Assembly (NCBI GenBank): GCA_009774625.1
Contig: VSOB01000001.1
Location: forward strand, 1-64,000
From: Lachnospiraceae bacterium
GTDB lineage: Bacteria > Bacillota > Clostridia > Lachnospirales > Lachnospiraceae
Reading direction: 5' to 3'
DNA: 64,000 nucleotides
Below, in pieces: positions 7,880 to 16,007 of this stretch (positions are counted from its first letter, which is position 1; each line of letters starts with the position of its first letter). Under the pieces are notes generated by a model. The model searched no databases. It worked only from the letters and a program-made list of their open reading frames with translations, and had not been told where the DNA came from. The position numbers and the translations under genes are program-made.

Positions 7880-9181
7880 CTACCAGTTCTTTTCAAACTC
7901 CAGATTCCACTCCAGCCCGAACAGACTGTCCTCTTCCTCCTTCAGCTCGTTGTAAATCTCCTGCAAATCGCTGCTGCTCTCTTCGGAACTCCATTCACTT
8001 CCCACAAAATAGCTGACCATAAACGCATCCCAGGAATCCCAGGCGCCCTGTATTTTTTCCGCGATTTCCAATGACTCATCCAGCGCTTCCTCCTGGGTAT
8101 AATAACCGGCAATATAGAAAAATCCAAGAAATGACATGGCGCGGCTGTAATCCCATGCCGCTATGGCCGTCTCTCCCTGATCCTCATAGAGATTGTACCA
8201 TGATGCCCACAGATGGGCATGTTCCTCATCCACTTCATAATTGTCATAAATCCATGCTCCCCGTTCGTCGGGCGCCACATCCTGTATTCCTTCCAGCGTC
8301 TCACCAAACAGCTCCATCGTTTCGGCAAATTCTTTCTGATTTCCCTCCGAAAGCAGCCATTCCACCGCTTCCTCAGCGCTCTCCTTATCCGTAACCTCCC
8401 AGGTCTCCTCTAACAGCTCCCGCAGCAAATCTCTGTCATGCTTTGTCAGGGTAAATCCTCCGAACTTCCTGTAATCCAGCCCCAGGCGGCAGGCCGGAAC
8501 CGCGCTGACCGCATTGAACCACATCACCGTGGAAGAACCGCTCACTTCTTCAGGAAGCTCTTCCCAGATTTCCTCCTCAGGTTCTTCCTGTCCCGCAGAA
8601 TCTTCTTCTCTCAGAATCTCTTTCTCTTCCGGGCTTTCCTCTTCTGGTGCATTCTCGACAAAGCTGGCGCATACTTCCCCAAACAGCCGGATCCGTTTGG
8701 GTGTGATCTCATCCGTCACATAGAGAAACGCATACGATGCATACTCTGTTTCCCCATATACGATATAGCAGGGCGCCTCCTCTTCTCCCGTCAGATCCTC
8801 CGCCTCCATTACAGTCCCCGTATATGCCTCCAGATTCTGCATGCCTGGAATCCGCTCCGGCGCCTCAGCGCTTTCCAGAAAATCAATCTTCAGCATACTT
8901 TCCAGTTTTTCTCTCACAACGTCCATATCATAGCCTTCTGCTTTCGGGAACTGCAGTACCATAATACCTCTATGGCCGTTTTGACTGACCAGACACAGGA
9001 ATTCATCAATCGCCCCGTCCTCCTGCACCCAGTCACCATCCATCTCAATGCTGAAAGTTTCATTTTCCACTGTATAAACTTTCTTTTCTTTTTCCACTCC
9101 GCAGCCTGTCAGCAGCATTGCTGACAGCAGGCATGCCAGACACACCCACGCTATACTCCTCTGTCGTATTCTTCGCTTCAT
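7880..9181 (-). CDS. Lipoprotein with C-terminal DUF1266-like domain
   Basis: This 433-residue lipoprotein has a basic signal peptide and the lipobox LLTGC near residue 27. Residues of about 35-190 are homologous to the neighbouring 181-residue lipoprotein (9380-9925), sharing blocks such as RGIMVLQFPK, IPGM and YGETEYASYAFLY. An acidic Glu-rich linker of about 30 residues follows. The C-terminal part, with AWDYSRAMSFLGFFYIAGYY and AWDSWDAFMVSY, resembles DUF1266, a family of unknown function. The start has a GGGGAGG site. It was probably made by duplication of the small lipoprotein plus gain of the DUF1266 part. No enzyme activity can be assigned. Confidence 0.85.
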   Translation of the reverse strand: MKRRIRQRSIAWVCLACLLSAMLLTGCGVEKEKKVYTVENETFSIEMDGDWVQEDGAIDEFLCLVSQNGHRGIMVLQFPKAEGYDMDVVREKLESMLKIDFLESAEAPERIPGMQNLEAYTGTVMEAEDLTGEEEAPCYIVYGETEYASYAFLYVTDEITPKRIRLFGEVCASFVENAPEEESPEEKEILREEDSAGQEEPEEEIWEELPEEVSGSSTVMWFNAVSAVPACRLGLDYRKFGGFTLTKHDRDLLRELLEETWEVTDKESAEEAVEWLLSEGNQKEFAETMELFGETLEGIQDVAPDERGAWIYDNYEVDEEHAHLWASWYNLYEDQGETAIAAWDYSRAMSFLGFFYIAGYYTQEEALDESLEIAEKIQGAWDSWDAFMVSYFVGSEWSSEESSSDLQEIYNELKEEEDSLFGLEWNLEFEKNW

Positions 9182-9226
9182 TTACCTCCCCGCCTTTCTC
9201 CTGGTGGCAGAACGCCTCTGCCACAG

Positions 9227-9259
9227 ACAATAGAAAGCACTGTACGAACTTTCTATTGT
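9227..9259. repeat. Palindromic repeat, copy 3 (perfect arms)
   Basis: ACAATAGAAAG (9227-9237), an 11-bp loop and CTTTCTATTGT (9249-9259) form a perfect 11-bp hairpin. It lies between two lipoprotein genes, immediately past the terminator of the upstream one. The copy at 71-105 has the same placement. Confidence 0.8.
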
Positions 9260-9261
9260 TA

Positions 9262-9304
9262 TAAAAAAAGAAGCAGTATCCGGCCCAACACCTGATACTG
9301 CTTC
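9262..9304 (-). terminator. Terminator of the small lipoprotein gene
   Basis: On the minus strand GAAGCAGTATC/GATACTGCTTC (arms 9294-9304 and 9270-9280) form an 11-bp stem directly followed by TTTTTTTAT. It lies 75 bases past the stop of the 181-residue lipoprotein gene. Confidence 0.88.
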
Positions 9305-9379
9305 CCTTCACTCTGCAACAGTCCGTTTTTCTCATATCAGTATCCGGCCTGATCTTCAGTCCGTTTCCTCTGGCTTATC

Positions 9380-9925
9380 TTATTCAGCCCCTGATGCCTT
9401 TTCAGAAAAACTTGCACATACTGTATGGAATTTTTCCAGTCTCTTGTCTGTTACTTTCTTCGCCATATAAAGGATGGAATAATATGCATAATCTGTCTCA
9501 CCGTAAACCGTGTAGCACTCTTCTGTCTGCCCTTCCATAACCACGCTGCTGGTATCTGCGCATACATTTGACATACCAGGAACGCTGGCCGGTGCATCCG
9601 CACCCGTCACTGAATTCATATCAAAAGTAAGCTCTACAGCCATTTTGATGTCATCAATGCCGGAGTAATAGTCCTCAAAGCCTTCTTTGGGGAACTGCAT
9701 CACAACAATGCCTCTGGTCTCATCCTTGCTGAAAATAGCAAGAATGCTGTCGTCGTACATATCCTCTGCACTCCAGGTTTCATCCATCATAATGCTGTAG
9801 CTGCCGTTAGGCGCCACAAACTCTGCCTGTGCTGCAGAACCACAGCCTGCCAGCATCGTCACAATCAGCACTACTGCAATCAATACGGACCATTTCCTTG
9901 CTTTCATTGTTTTCTTTTGTTCCAT
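9380..9925 (-). CDS. Small lipoprotein of unknown function
   Basis: This 181-residue protein has a signal peptide with the lipobox MLAGC near residue 28. One globular domain follows, with RGIVVMQFPKEG, VPGMSNV and YGETDYAYYSILYMA. The domain is homologous to the N-terminal half of the lipoprotein encoded at 7880-9181, but this protein lacks the acidic linker and the DUF1266-like part. GAGGGAG lies 6 bases before the ATG. It should sit on the outer face of the membrane. I do not recognise a function. Confidence 0.85.
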   Translation of the reverse strand: MEQKKTMKARKWSVLIAVVLIVTMLAGCGSAAQAEFVAPNGSYSIMMDETWSAEDMYDDSILAIFSKDETRGIVVMQFPKEGFEDYYSGIDDIKMAVELTFDMNSVTGADAPASVPGMSNVCADTSSVVMEGQTEECYTVYGETDYAYYSILYMAKKVTDKRLEKFHTVCASFSEKASGAE

Positions 9926-9970
9926 CGCTTCTCCCTCTCATTTCGCAATTATTGTAATAGTATTACTTTA

Positions 9971-11092
9971 TCAGTTCTTCAAATATTTGTCAACAGACGG
10001 ATCCTTCATATCGCAAATTCTGTGCCATTCTTTTGTCTCTTCGTCTTTTTCGGTTTCACACCGGTTCTGATACAGGAATTTTGTAAGCTGATAACAGTCA
10101 ATCCAGATTTCATGATTGCTGTCCTTTTGGGATTCATCAAAGATCAACTGCATCCCCCAGTGAAGATGCACCACCTTAATGTTGTTTACATTTTCCGTAT
10201 CGCTGTAACCCGTATGTCCCATATAGCCGATCACATCCCCCGCCGTCACCACACTGCCCTCCTCCAGAGCCTGATTGTAAGGAAAGTTCTGCCGCAGATG
10301 GGCATAATAATAGTACCGTTTCCCGTCAAAACTGCGGATACCGATCCGCCATCCGCCATACCGGTTCCATCCCAGCGCCTCTATGTAGCCGGATTCGATG
10401 GCTATGATGGGCGTACCGATCTGCCCCATCATATCGTGCCCCAGATGAGGCCTGGCATAGCCGAAACTTCTGGAAGCGCCAAAGTCATCATAATCCTCAT
10501 AATAAAAGCCCTTTGCAATGGGGGAAAATGCCTTCAGGCCGTAACGGTTTTCCCATTTAAGCGTCCCGTCCTCTTTTGGGGTCTGTATCTTGTATTCCCC
10601 CACAAACCCGCCCAGCACTGCGGAATATGCCTCTTGATAATAGGGAAAATACTGCAGATCTTTGGTCAGCTCCTCCATCGTAGTCTCACCGCCCAGCAGT
10701 TTTTCCGCAGCCTGCTCCAGCTCTGCGCCTGCACTGTTGGGAAACTGTCCGCCGTGCTTTGCCGCCAGATATGCCAGCAGATCAATCCAGTCCAGATGAA
10801 TCTTTTCCTGCCAGGTTTCCACATCCAGTTTATAAGCCGCCGTCATAAGCTCTGCCGGAGCATGAAACTCCACCCATTTGATATATTCCTGCTCTGACTC
10901 CTCTTCGCTTTCCCTCTCCTGCTCAGATGCAGTAGTCTCTGTCCCTGTGGTGGCCCCGGCAGCGGCTGTGGCTGCGGCATCCGGAATAACCGGCAGCATT
11001 CCCTTTTCTTTTGCATACAGAAAAAGACTCATGACAATCAGCAGGACACATTCTGTCCAGACAGCATACCGTAAATACTTCAAACGCTTCAT
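9971..11092 (-). CDS. Membrane-anchored M23 family peptidase
   Basis: This 373-residue protein has one N-terminal membrane segment (residues 8-27) and an Ala/Thr/Glu/Ser-rich linker to about residue 70. A helical region follows, and then a LytM-type M23 domain from about residue 205. The zinc ligands are visible as HLGHD (HxxxD) and HLHWG (HxH). M23 enzymes cut peptide cross-links of peptidoglycan, and the active residues look intact, so this should be an active cell-wall endopeptidase on the outer face of the membrane. The ribosome binding site is weak. It ends 45 bases upstream of the small lipoprotein gene and may be co-transcribed with it. Confidence 0.88.
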   Translation of the reverse strand: MKRLKYLRYAVWTECVLLIVMSLFLYAKEKGMLPVIPDAAATAAAGATTGTETTASEQERESEEESEQEYIKWVEFHAPAELMTAAYKLDVETWQEKIHLDWIDLLAYLAAKHGGQFPNSAGAELEQAAEKLLGGETTMEELTKDLQYFPYYQEAYSAVLGGFVGEYKIQTPKEDGTLKWENRYGLKAFSPIAKGFYYEDYDDFGASRSFGYARPHLGHDMMGQIGTPIIAIESGYIEALGWNRYGGWRIGIRSFDGKRYYYYAHLRQNFPYNQALEEGSVVTAGDVIGYMGHTGYSDTENVNNIKVVHLHWGMQLIFDESQKDSNHEIWIDCYQLTKFLYQNRCETEKDEETKEWHRICDMKDPSVDKYLKN

Positions 11093-11193
11093 ACTGCTAA
11101 GCCGCCCCGGACGTTACCGCCCGTTCCTGTTCTCTGCTTTTCTCATAATATATGAATGGGCCGGAAAAGAAATGAAAAAGAATCTTTCTTTTG

Positions 11194-12774
11194 TCAGTCG
11201 TCCTTTGCCTCTTCCTGATGCATTCCGTCCATTTCCGCAAGGGTATAGCCGTTTTTCCGGATGTCAATCACCGGTCCGCCGTTGCCCTCGATATAAGCTC
11301 TGGTGATCGTCACTCTGCCGATGTTATCATCCTTTGGAATCTCATACATGATATCCAGCATAAATTCCTCAATAATCGCACGCAACGCCCTCGCCCCGGT
11401 ATCTTTTTTCAGTGCCTTTTCCGCAATCGCCTCCAGTGCACCGTCATCAAATTCCAGCTTCACCTCATCCAGCGCCAGCAGCTTCTGATACTGCTTCAGA
11501 ATAGCATTTTTTGGCTCCTTTAAGATGCTGACCATCATCTCCTTTGTCAGCCCCTCCAGCGTATACACGATCGGCAGCCTGCCCAGAAATTCCGGAATCA
11601 TGCCGAATTTTCTCAGATCCTCTATCGCAACCTTTTTCAGGATATTTTTGTCTTTGTCATATTTATCTTTCAGTTCCGCATTGTAGCCGATGGAAGTCTG
11701 TTTGTTCAGACGCTGCTTGATGATTTCCTCCAGATCCGGAAATGCCCCGCCGCAGATAAACAGAATATTTCTTGTATTGACCGTGGCCAGCGGAACCATG
11801 GCATTTTTGCTGTTGGCGCCCACCGGCACTTCCACCTCGGCCCCCTCCAGAAGCCGCAGCATTCCCTGCTGTACGGATTCTCCGCTCACATCTCTGGAAG
11901 TTGTATTTTTTTTCTTTGCGATTTTATCGATTTCATCGATAAAGATAATGCCCTTTTCCGCCCGCTCCACATCATTTTCGGCGGCAGCCAGCAGTTTGGA
12001 AACCACACTTTCAATATCGTCCCCGATGTAGCCTGCCTCTGTCAGAGATGTGGCATCTGCTATGGCCAGCGGCACATCCAGCAGTTTTGCCAGTGTTCTG
12101 ACCAGATAGGTCTTACCACAGCCAGTGGGTCCTATCATCAGCATATTGGACTTTTCGATTTCGATTTCATCCATGGTATCTGTGGCCACTCTTTTATAAT
12201 GGTTGTAGACTGCGACGGAAATCACCTTTTTGGCATGCTCCTGCCCTACAATATAGTCATCCAGTTGGGCTTTGATCTTATGGGGCGCCGGAATGTTCCG
12301 GATATCCAGCACCGGCTGGGCTTTTTTCTTCTCTTTCCGCTTTCTGATCTTCTGTTTATTGGGAATCCCGCCTTCCCCCTGCAGATCCGCAATATTCACA
12401 AAACTGATACTGGGAAATCCTTTCCCGTTTTTATTCAGATTGTCCAGCGGAATATTGTTCAGCATCCCCTGATAATCAAACTGGCTGACGGTATCCATCG
12501 TTTTGTGCATACAGTCATTGCATACGGAAATATTGTTCGGCAGCTTAAACATCTTGCCGGTTTTACTCTCCGGACGTCTGCAGATAAAGCACACATCCTC
12601 ATAATCACTTTCCTTTGTCCCCTGGCCATCCAAACTTTTGTCCTCAGAGGGCTTTCCCTTAGTCTCTTTTTGACCGTTTTCATCCTCTGTATCCTCTGCC
12701 TGATCTCTTTCTTGATCGCCAGACAGCAGTTCCGCTTCCATCTCTATCTCATCATTATCATAAAAATCCGACAT
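11194..12774 (-). CDS. ClpX-like AAA+ unfoldase with acidic N-terminal extension
   Basis: This 526-residue protein has an acidic, probably disordered N-terminus of about 60 residues. A ClpX-type zinc-binding domain follows (Cys62, 65, 85, 88). The AAA+ module has Walker A GPTGCGKT, Walker B IIFIDEIDK, pore loop GYIG and the PEFLGR sensor segment. Standard ClpX is about 420 residues with pore loop GYVG and an IGF tripeptide that docks ClpP; here the matching position reads IGY. ATG 12774 has AAGGAG 6 bases upstream; an in-frame extension to 12861 would overlap the promoter. No clpP is nearby. It may be a second, specialised ClpX or a ClpP-independent unfoldase. Confidence 0.9.
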   Translation of the reverse strand: MSDFYDNDEIEMEAELLSGDQERDQAEDTEDENGQKETKGKPSEDKSLDGQGTKESDYEDVCFICRRPESKTGKMFKLPNNISVCNDCMHKTMDTVSQFDYQGMLNNIPLDNLNKNGKGFPSISFVNIADLQGEGGIPNKQKIRKRKEKKKAQPVLDIRNIPAPHKIKAQLDDYIVGQEHAKKVISVAVYNHYKRVATDTMDEIEIEKSNMLMIGPTGCGKTYLVRTLAKLLDVPLAIADATSLTEAGYIGDDIESVVSKLLAAAENDVERAEKGIIFIDEIDKIAKKKNTTSRDVSGESVQQGMLRLLEGAEVEVPVGANSKNAMVPLATVNTRNILFICGGAFPDLEEIIKQRLNKQTSIGYNAELKDKYDKDKNILKKVAIEDLRKFGMIPEFLGRLPIVYTLEGLTKEMMVSILKEPKNAILKQYQKLLALDEVKLEFDDGALEAIAEKALKKDTGARALRAIIEEFMLDIMYEIPKDDNIGRVTITRAYIEGNGGPVIDIRKNGYTLAEMDGMHQEEAKDD

Positions 12775-13089
12775 GTTTTTCTCCTTTTGCCTTGCCCGGC
12801 AGCTCTTCTGCCATCCTCCCCTGCATTCGCACAGAGCGCATCTGTGCTTATTATATAACATCCCCCGTTTTCCTACAAGTTAACATTTTCTAAATATAAG
12901 ACAAATCCGGGAATGCATACTCTGACAGGCCAAAAACCACGCTCAGCCGGCTTACCCTCTTTCCAAAAACAAAATGAGGAAAACAAAACAGAAAACGCAA
13001 GAAGCACAGGGAAATAACCCTCGCCATTGGCCGGTTTTTTCTTTGCTTCTGACACAGGCTATGATTCAATGCAGTCTATATCATATGTT
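12775..13089. other. Intergenic region before the ClpX-like gene
   Basis: These 315 bases hold the leader and promoter of the ClpX-like gene in the first 105 bases. The rest is AT-rich, with a short AGGG/CCCT hairpin and T-rich stretches on the minus strand downstream of the EFR1 ferredoxin gene that may terminate it weakly. A GTG-started 60-codon frame here has no ribosome binding site, so I see no gene. Confidence 0.5.
12850..12878 (-). promoter_or_regulatory. Promoter of the ClpX-like gene
   Basis: On the minus strand TTGTAG (12873-12878), a 17-bp spacer and a perfect TATAAT (12850-12855). The predicted 5' leader is about 70 bases. No CtsR or CIRCE-type heat-shock operator was seen nearby. 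Confidence 0.75.
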
Positions 13090-13857
13090 TCACAAATACA
13101 GCTCGTTTTCTTTTCTTACTGAACAGACTTTTTTCATTGCCAATGCTGCGGCGGAAACCATGGCTCCATTCACTTTACGGGCTGATTGCGGACATTTTAC
13201 AACACAGCGCATACATGAAATACACTTTTTGCCGTCTGCTGTTTTCAGATTTTCCCTGCTTATTGCCCGCGCCGGACACGCTTTGGCACAAAGACCGCAA
13301 CTTGTACAGTTTTTGCCCGCTTTTGGCACCAGGCCGGCCCCGCCCGCTTTCTTATAGGGGCGGTTTCCCGGAATTTGCGGCGCGGAAATTCCGGCCGGAT
13401 TATCTTTTATTTTCTCTGCAATTTTTCCGGCAAAACCATTTAACTCGTCTTTGTCCTCAGCGTCGGGTCTGCCTGCGGCATACTGGTGCATGATAGAATG
13501 CTCTGCAACAGCAGCAATGGCAGCGATCACCTTAAAACCGCTTTTTTCTGCAACATCGCTTAGTTCGATCAATGTGTCTTCATATGCCCTGTTGCCATAC
13601 ACACAAACAATGACACATGGAGTCTGGTTGCCCTGAATATTGAAAAGTCTTTGTGCGGCAAGACCGGGGACCCGTCCTCCATAGGAAGGGACTGCAATCA
13701 CTGCAATATCATCTTTTTCCAGATTAAGTGAAGCATAATTGGTTTCCGCATCGGACAGATCAATTTTTTCAACAGGCATTCCCAATGCTTTCGTTATGAT
13801 TTCTGCAACTTTATCCGTTCCCCCGGTTGGGCTGAACGTAATTTGTGAAACTTTCAT
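13090..13857 (-). CDS. EFR1-type ferredoxin (flavodoxin-like domain plus two 4Fe-4S clusters)
   Basis: This 255-residue protein starts with a flavodoxin-like fold, with the phosphate-loop motif TFSPTGGTDK. It ends with two ferredoxin motifs, CTSCGLCAKACP and CISCMRCVVKCP. Proteins of this architecture are common in anaerobes and are thought to shuttle electrons, but their partners are mostly unknown. GGAGG lies before the start. It is divergent from an Rrf2 regulator and has a near-consensus promoter, so a redox- or cluster-responsive control by that regulator is plausible. Confidence 0.88.
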   Translation of the reverse strand: MKVSQITFSPTGGTDKVAEIITKALGMPVEKIDLSDAETNYASLNLEKDDIAVIAVPSYGGRVPGLAAQRLFNIQGNQTPCVIVCVYGNRAYEDTLIELSDVAEKSGFKVIAAIAAVAEHSIMHQYAAGRPDAEDKDELNGFAGKIAEKIKDNPAGISAPQIPGNRPYKKAGGAGLVPKAGKNCTSCGLCAKACPARAISRENLKTADGKKCISCMRCVVKCPQSARKVNGAMVSAAALAMKKVCSVRKENELYL

Positions 13858-13890
13858 ATTTATCCCTCCTGTAATTTTAAAATTTACACC

Positions 13891-13919
13891 ATTGTAGCAA
13901 GCACAGCGTGTAATGTCAA
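13891..13919 (-). promoter_or_regulatory. Near-consensus promoter of the EFR1 ferredoxin gene
   Basis: On the minus strand a perfect TTGACA (13914-13919), a 17-bp spacer and TACAAT (13891-13896). GTGTAA (13908-13913) in the spacer and TTACAC (about 13884-13889) just past the -10 form a 6-bp inverted pair that could be an Rrf2 site. A promoter this strong probably needs a repressor. Confidence 0.8.
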
Positions 13920-13921
13920 GA

Positions 13922-13950
13922 TTTACAGCAATACCTTAATATGCTACCAT
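13922..13950 (+). promoter_or_regulatory. Promoter of the Rrf2 regulator gene
   Basis: TTTACA (13922-13927), a 17-bp spacer and TACCAT (13945-13950) face away from the EFR1 promoter. The -35 elements of the two promoters are only 2 bases apart, so one bound protein could control both genes. Confidence 0.5.
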
Positions 13951-13972
13951 GTAACACGGAAGGAGAACTGTT

Positions 13973-14413
13973 ATGCACATCAGTACTAAATGTTCGGTTG
14001 CCATTCATTGTCTTATTTTTATTTACGAATATGGAGAAAAACAAAAGGTAACCAGTGATCTTTTATCATTATCCACCGGAAGCAACCCTGTTACAATCCG
14101 GAATATTATAAGTTCATTGAAAAAAGACGGCATAATATCCGTAAAATTCGGAACAGGCGGCACGACACTGAACTGTCCGTTACATGAAATCACGCTCTAT
14201 CGTGTCTGTAAGGCGATAGAGCCTGGCTTTATTTCCAAACTGTTTGGTATTCATTCACTGCCCTCGCCATTATGTCCCATAGGAAAAAATATCCGTAATG
14301 TATTGGATTGTTCTTATCAGAAAATTGGAAATGATTTGTGCGAAAGTCTGAAAAATATTACAATGAAAGATATTGTGTCAGATTATCATGATATTCAGCG
14401 GAAAGCTGATTAA
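13973..14413 (+). CDS. Rrf2 family transcriptional regulator
   Basis: This 146-residue protein has the Rrf2 winged-helix fold: MHISTKCSVAIHCL at the N-terminus, the recognition helix region NPVTIRNIISSLKKDG, and the wing with GTGGTTLNCPLHEITLY. Later cysteines are spaced CPIGKNIRNVLDC, which is not the classic IscR triad, so a cluster cannot be assumed. AGGAG lies 7 bases before the ATG. It is divergent from the EFR1 ferredoxin gene with overlapping control regions, which is the usual layout for a local regulator and its target. Confidence 0.88.
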   Translation: MHISTKCSVAIHCLIFIYEYGEKQKVTSDLLSLSTGSNPVTIRNIISSLKKDGIISVKFGTGGTTLNCPLHEITLYRVCKAIEPGFISKLFGIHSLPSPLCPIGKNIRNVLDCSYQKIGNDLCESLKNITMKDIVSDYHDIQRKAD

Positions 14414-14448
14414 CATGTCGTTAAAAGATACAGAAAATCGGAACTGCA

Positions 14449-14477
14449 AACAGAGGCCCGCAAACACAGCCTCTGTT
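14449..14477. terminator. Hairpin between convergent rrf2-like and htrA genes
   Basis: AACAGAGGC (14449-14457) and GCCTCTGTT (14469-14477) form a 9-bp perfect stem. It lies between two converging genes, where a shared terminator is expected, but neither side has a clear T-run. Confidence 0.4.
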
Positions 14478-14533
14478 CTGACCGGGCAGCAGAAAACGCA
14501 CAAAACGCTTTCCGCCGCCCACAGCCGGGATTC

Positions 14534-15850
14534 CTACTCTTCTGCCTCGTCTCTGGACCCCAGTACCACCATTATTTTCTTTTCCTGATAGCCGCCCGGA
14601 CTGCCCTGCTGGATGGTAATTTCCACCTCGGCGCCCGCCGCATAGTATTCCATCATCGACTGCAGCTCTTCCATAGAAGATACGCTGCTGCCGTCAAATT
14701 TTGTGATGATATCGCCCCGTACCAGTCCTGCTTTCTGAGCCGCTGTACCCTCGTACACCTGGCCTACATAGACGCCCTTGGGCAGTCCGTACATCTGGGA
14801 CACCTCTTCCGTCACATTCACACCGGAAATACCCAGATAGGATTTTTCTCCTTCCGACACCTTCGCGCCTTTTGTCGTCTTGGACATCAGATCTTCAATA
14901 ATCGGCCTTGCGGAAGAGATCGGAATGGCATATCCCATACCTTCCACAAAGGTACCGCCGATCTTATTGGAATTGATGCCGATGACTTCCCCGTTGATGT
15001 TGAACAGGCCCCCGCCGGAATTGCCCGGATTAATCGAAGCATCTGTCTGGATCAGCTTATTGCCGTTCCCGTTGCCCTCAATCTCTCTGTCAAGCGCACT
15101 GATCACACCCGTGGTTACCGACGGGCCATACCCCAGCGCATTGCCGATGGCAACAGCCGGCTCGCCTACCGTCAGCGCTTCTGAATCTCCCAGTGTGGCA
15201 ACTTCGATGCTGTCTCTGGTACTGCTTTCGATCTCATCAAGCGGTACGGCGATCACCGCCAGATCCTTTTCCGAATCATAGCCTTTTACCTGCGCCTGGG
15301 CCTGATTGCCGTCAATAAACTGTACATACAGTGTATCCGCATCCGCAATCACATGCTGGTTGGTCACGACAAGCAGCTCGGTATCATTTTCTCCCACGAT
15401 AATCCCTGAACCGCTGGCTTCATTGGGACTCTCTATCTTCTGTCCGAAGAAATTCGACTGTTCTGTAAAAACATTGGTAATGGATACCACACTTGGCATG
15501 GCATGTTCCACCACCCCTGTTACATCCGTTGTCACTGCGGTAATCATATTGGCGTTGCCTGCAGACACCACACCGGTACTCTGGGCAGAAGCCGGAGCCT
15601 GCGTTTCCACCGCCGTTTTCGCCCCGTTGTCCTGATCCATCCCGGTCAGAGAATACACTCCATAAAATCCGGCCCCGGCAAAAAGTCCGAAACAAAGCCC
15701 CACACTCCCGGCCACCGCCAGCTTTTTCAAAAGTCCATGTTTCTTTTCAGACTCCTCCGGTATGGGAGGCGTGCTTTGATATGCACTGTAAATTCCCTGT
15801 GTATTATTTTGGTTGTTGTCGAAATCATTTGGATAGTTATTTCCATACAT
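14534..15850 (-). CDS. htrA: HtrA/DegP-like serine protease with PDZ domain
   Basis: This 438-residue envelope quality-control protease has a cytoplasmic Asn-rich N-terminus and one membrane segment (about residues 46-70). A trypsin-like domain and a single C-terminal PDZ domain follow. The catalytic triad is visible: His in VVTNQHVIADA, Asp in EKDLAVIAV, Ser in NPGNSGGGLF. PDZ features include KGVYVGQVYEGTAA and GDIITKFDG. The first in-frame start is a TTG; ATG 15850 has AAGGGG 8 bases upstream and is preferred. In Gram-positives such proteins degrade misfolded secreted proteins outside the membrane. Confidence 0.93.
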   Translation of the reverse strand: MYGNNYPNDFDNNQNNTQGIYSAYQSTPPIPEESEKKHGLLKKLAVAGSVGLCFGLFAGAGFYGVYSLTGMDQDNGAKTAVETQAPASAQSTGVVSAGNANMITAVTTDVTGVVEHAMPSVVSITNVFTEQSNFFGQKIESPNEASGSGIIVGENDTELLVVTNQHVIADADTLYVQFIDGNQAQAQVKGYDSEKDLAVIAVPLDEIESSTRDSIEVATLGDSEALTVGEPAVAIGNALGYGPSVTTGVISALDREIEGNGNGNKLIQTDASINPGNSGGGLFNINGEVIGINSNKIGGTFVEGMGYAIPISSARPIIEDLMSKTTKGAKVSEGEKSYLGISGVNVTEEVSQMYGLPKGVYVGQVYEGTAAQKAGLVRGDIITKFDGSSVSSMEELQSMMEYYAAGAEVEITIQQGSPGGYQEKKIMVVLGSRDEAEE

Positions 15851-16007
15851 AATCAAAACCCCTTTTCTGTGTACGATTCCCTTTCACTATGCGTCACGAA
15901 ATCTTTTTCCTGTTGTCTGATTTCAGTATAGACTGGATTTGTGTCTAAAATGTGATAAAAATATGCATAATTTATGAAAAAACAGCGTGGCCGGGACTGA
16001 GCCTTTT

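Noticed and set aside
12775..12861. 29-codon N-terminal extension of the ClpX-like protein
   Set aside because: It overlaps the TATAAT promoter element, is Cys/Arg-rich, and the ATG at 12774 has a well-placed AAGGAG.
12873..13055. 60-codon minus-strand frame upstream of the ClpX-like gene
   Set aside because: It starts with GTG, has no ribosome binding site and runs through the -35 box of the ClpX-like gene promoter.
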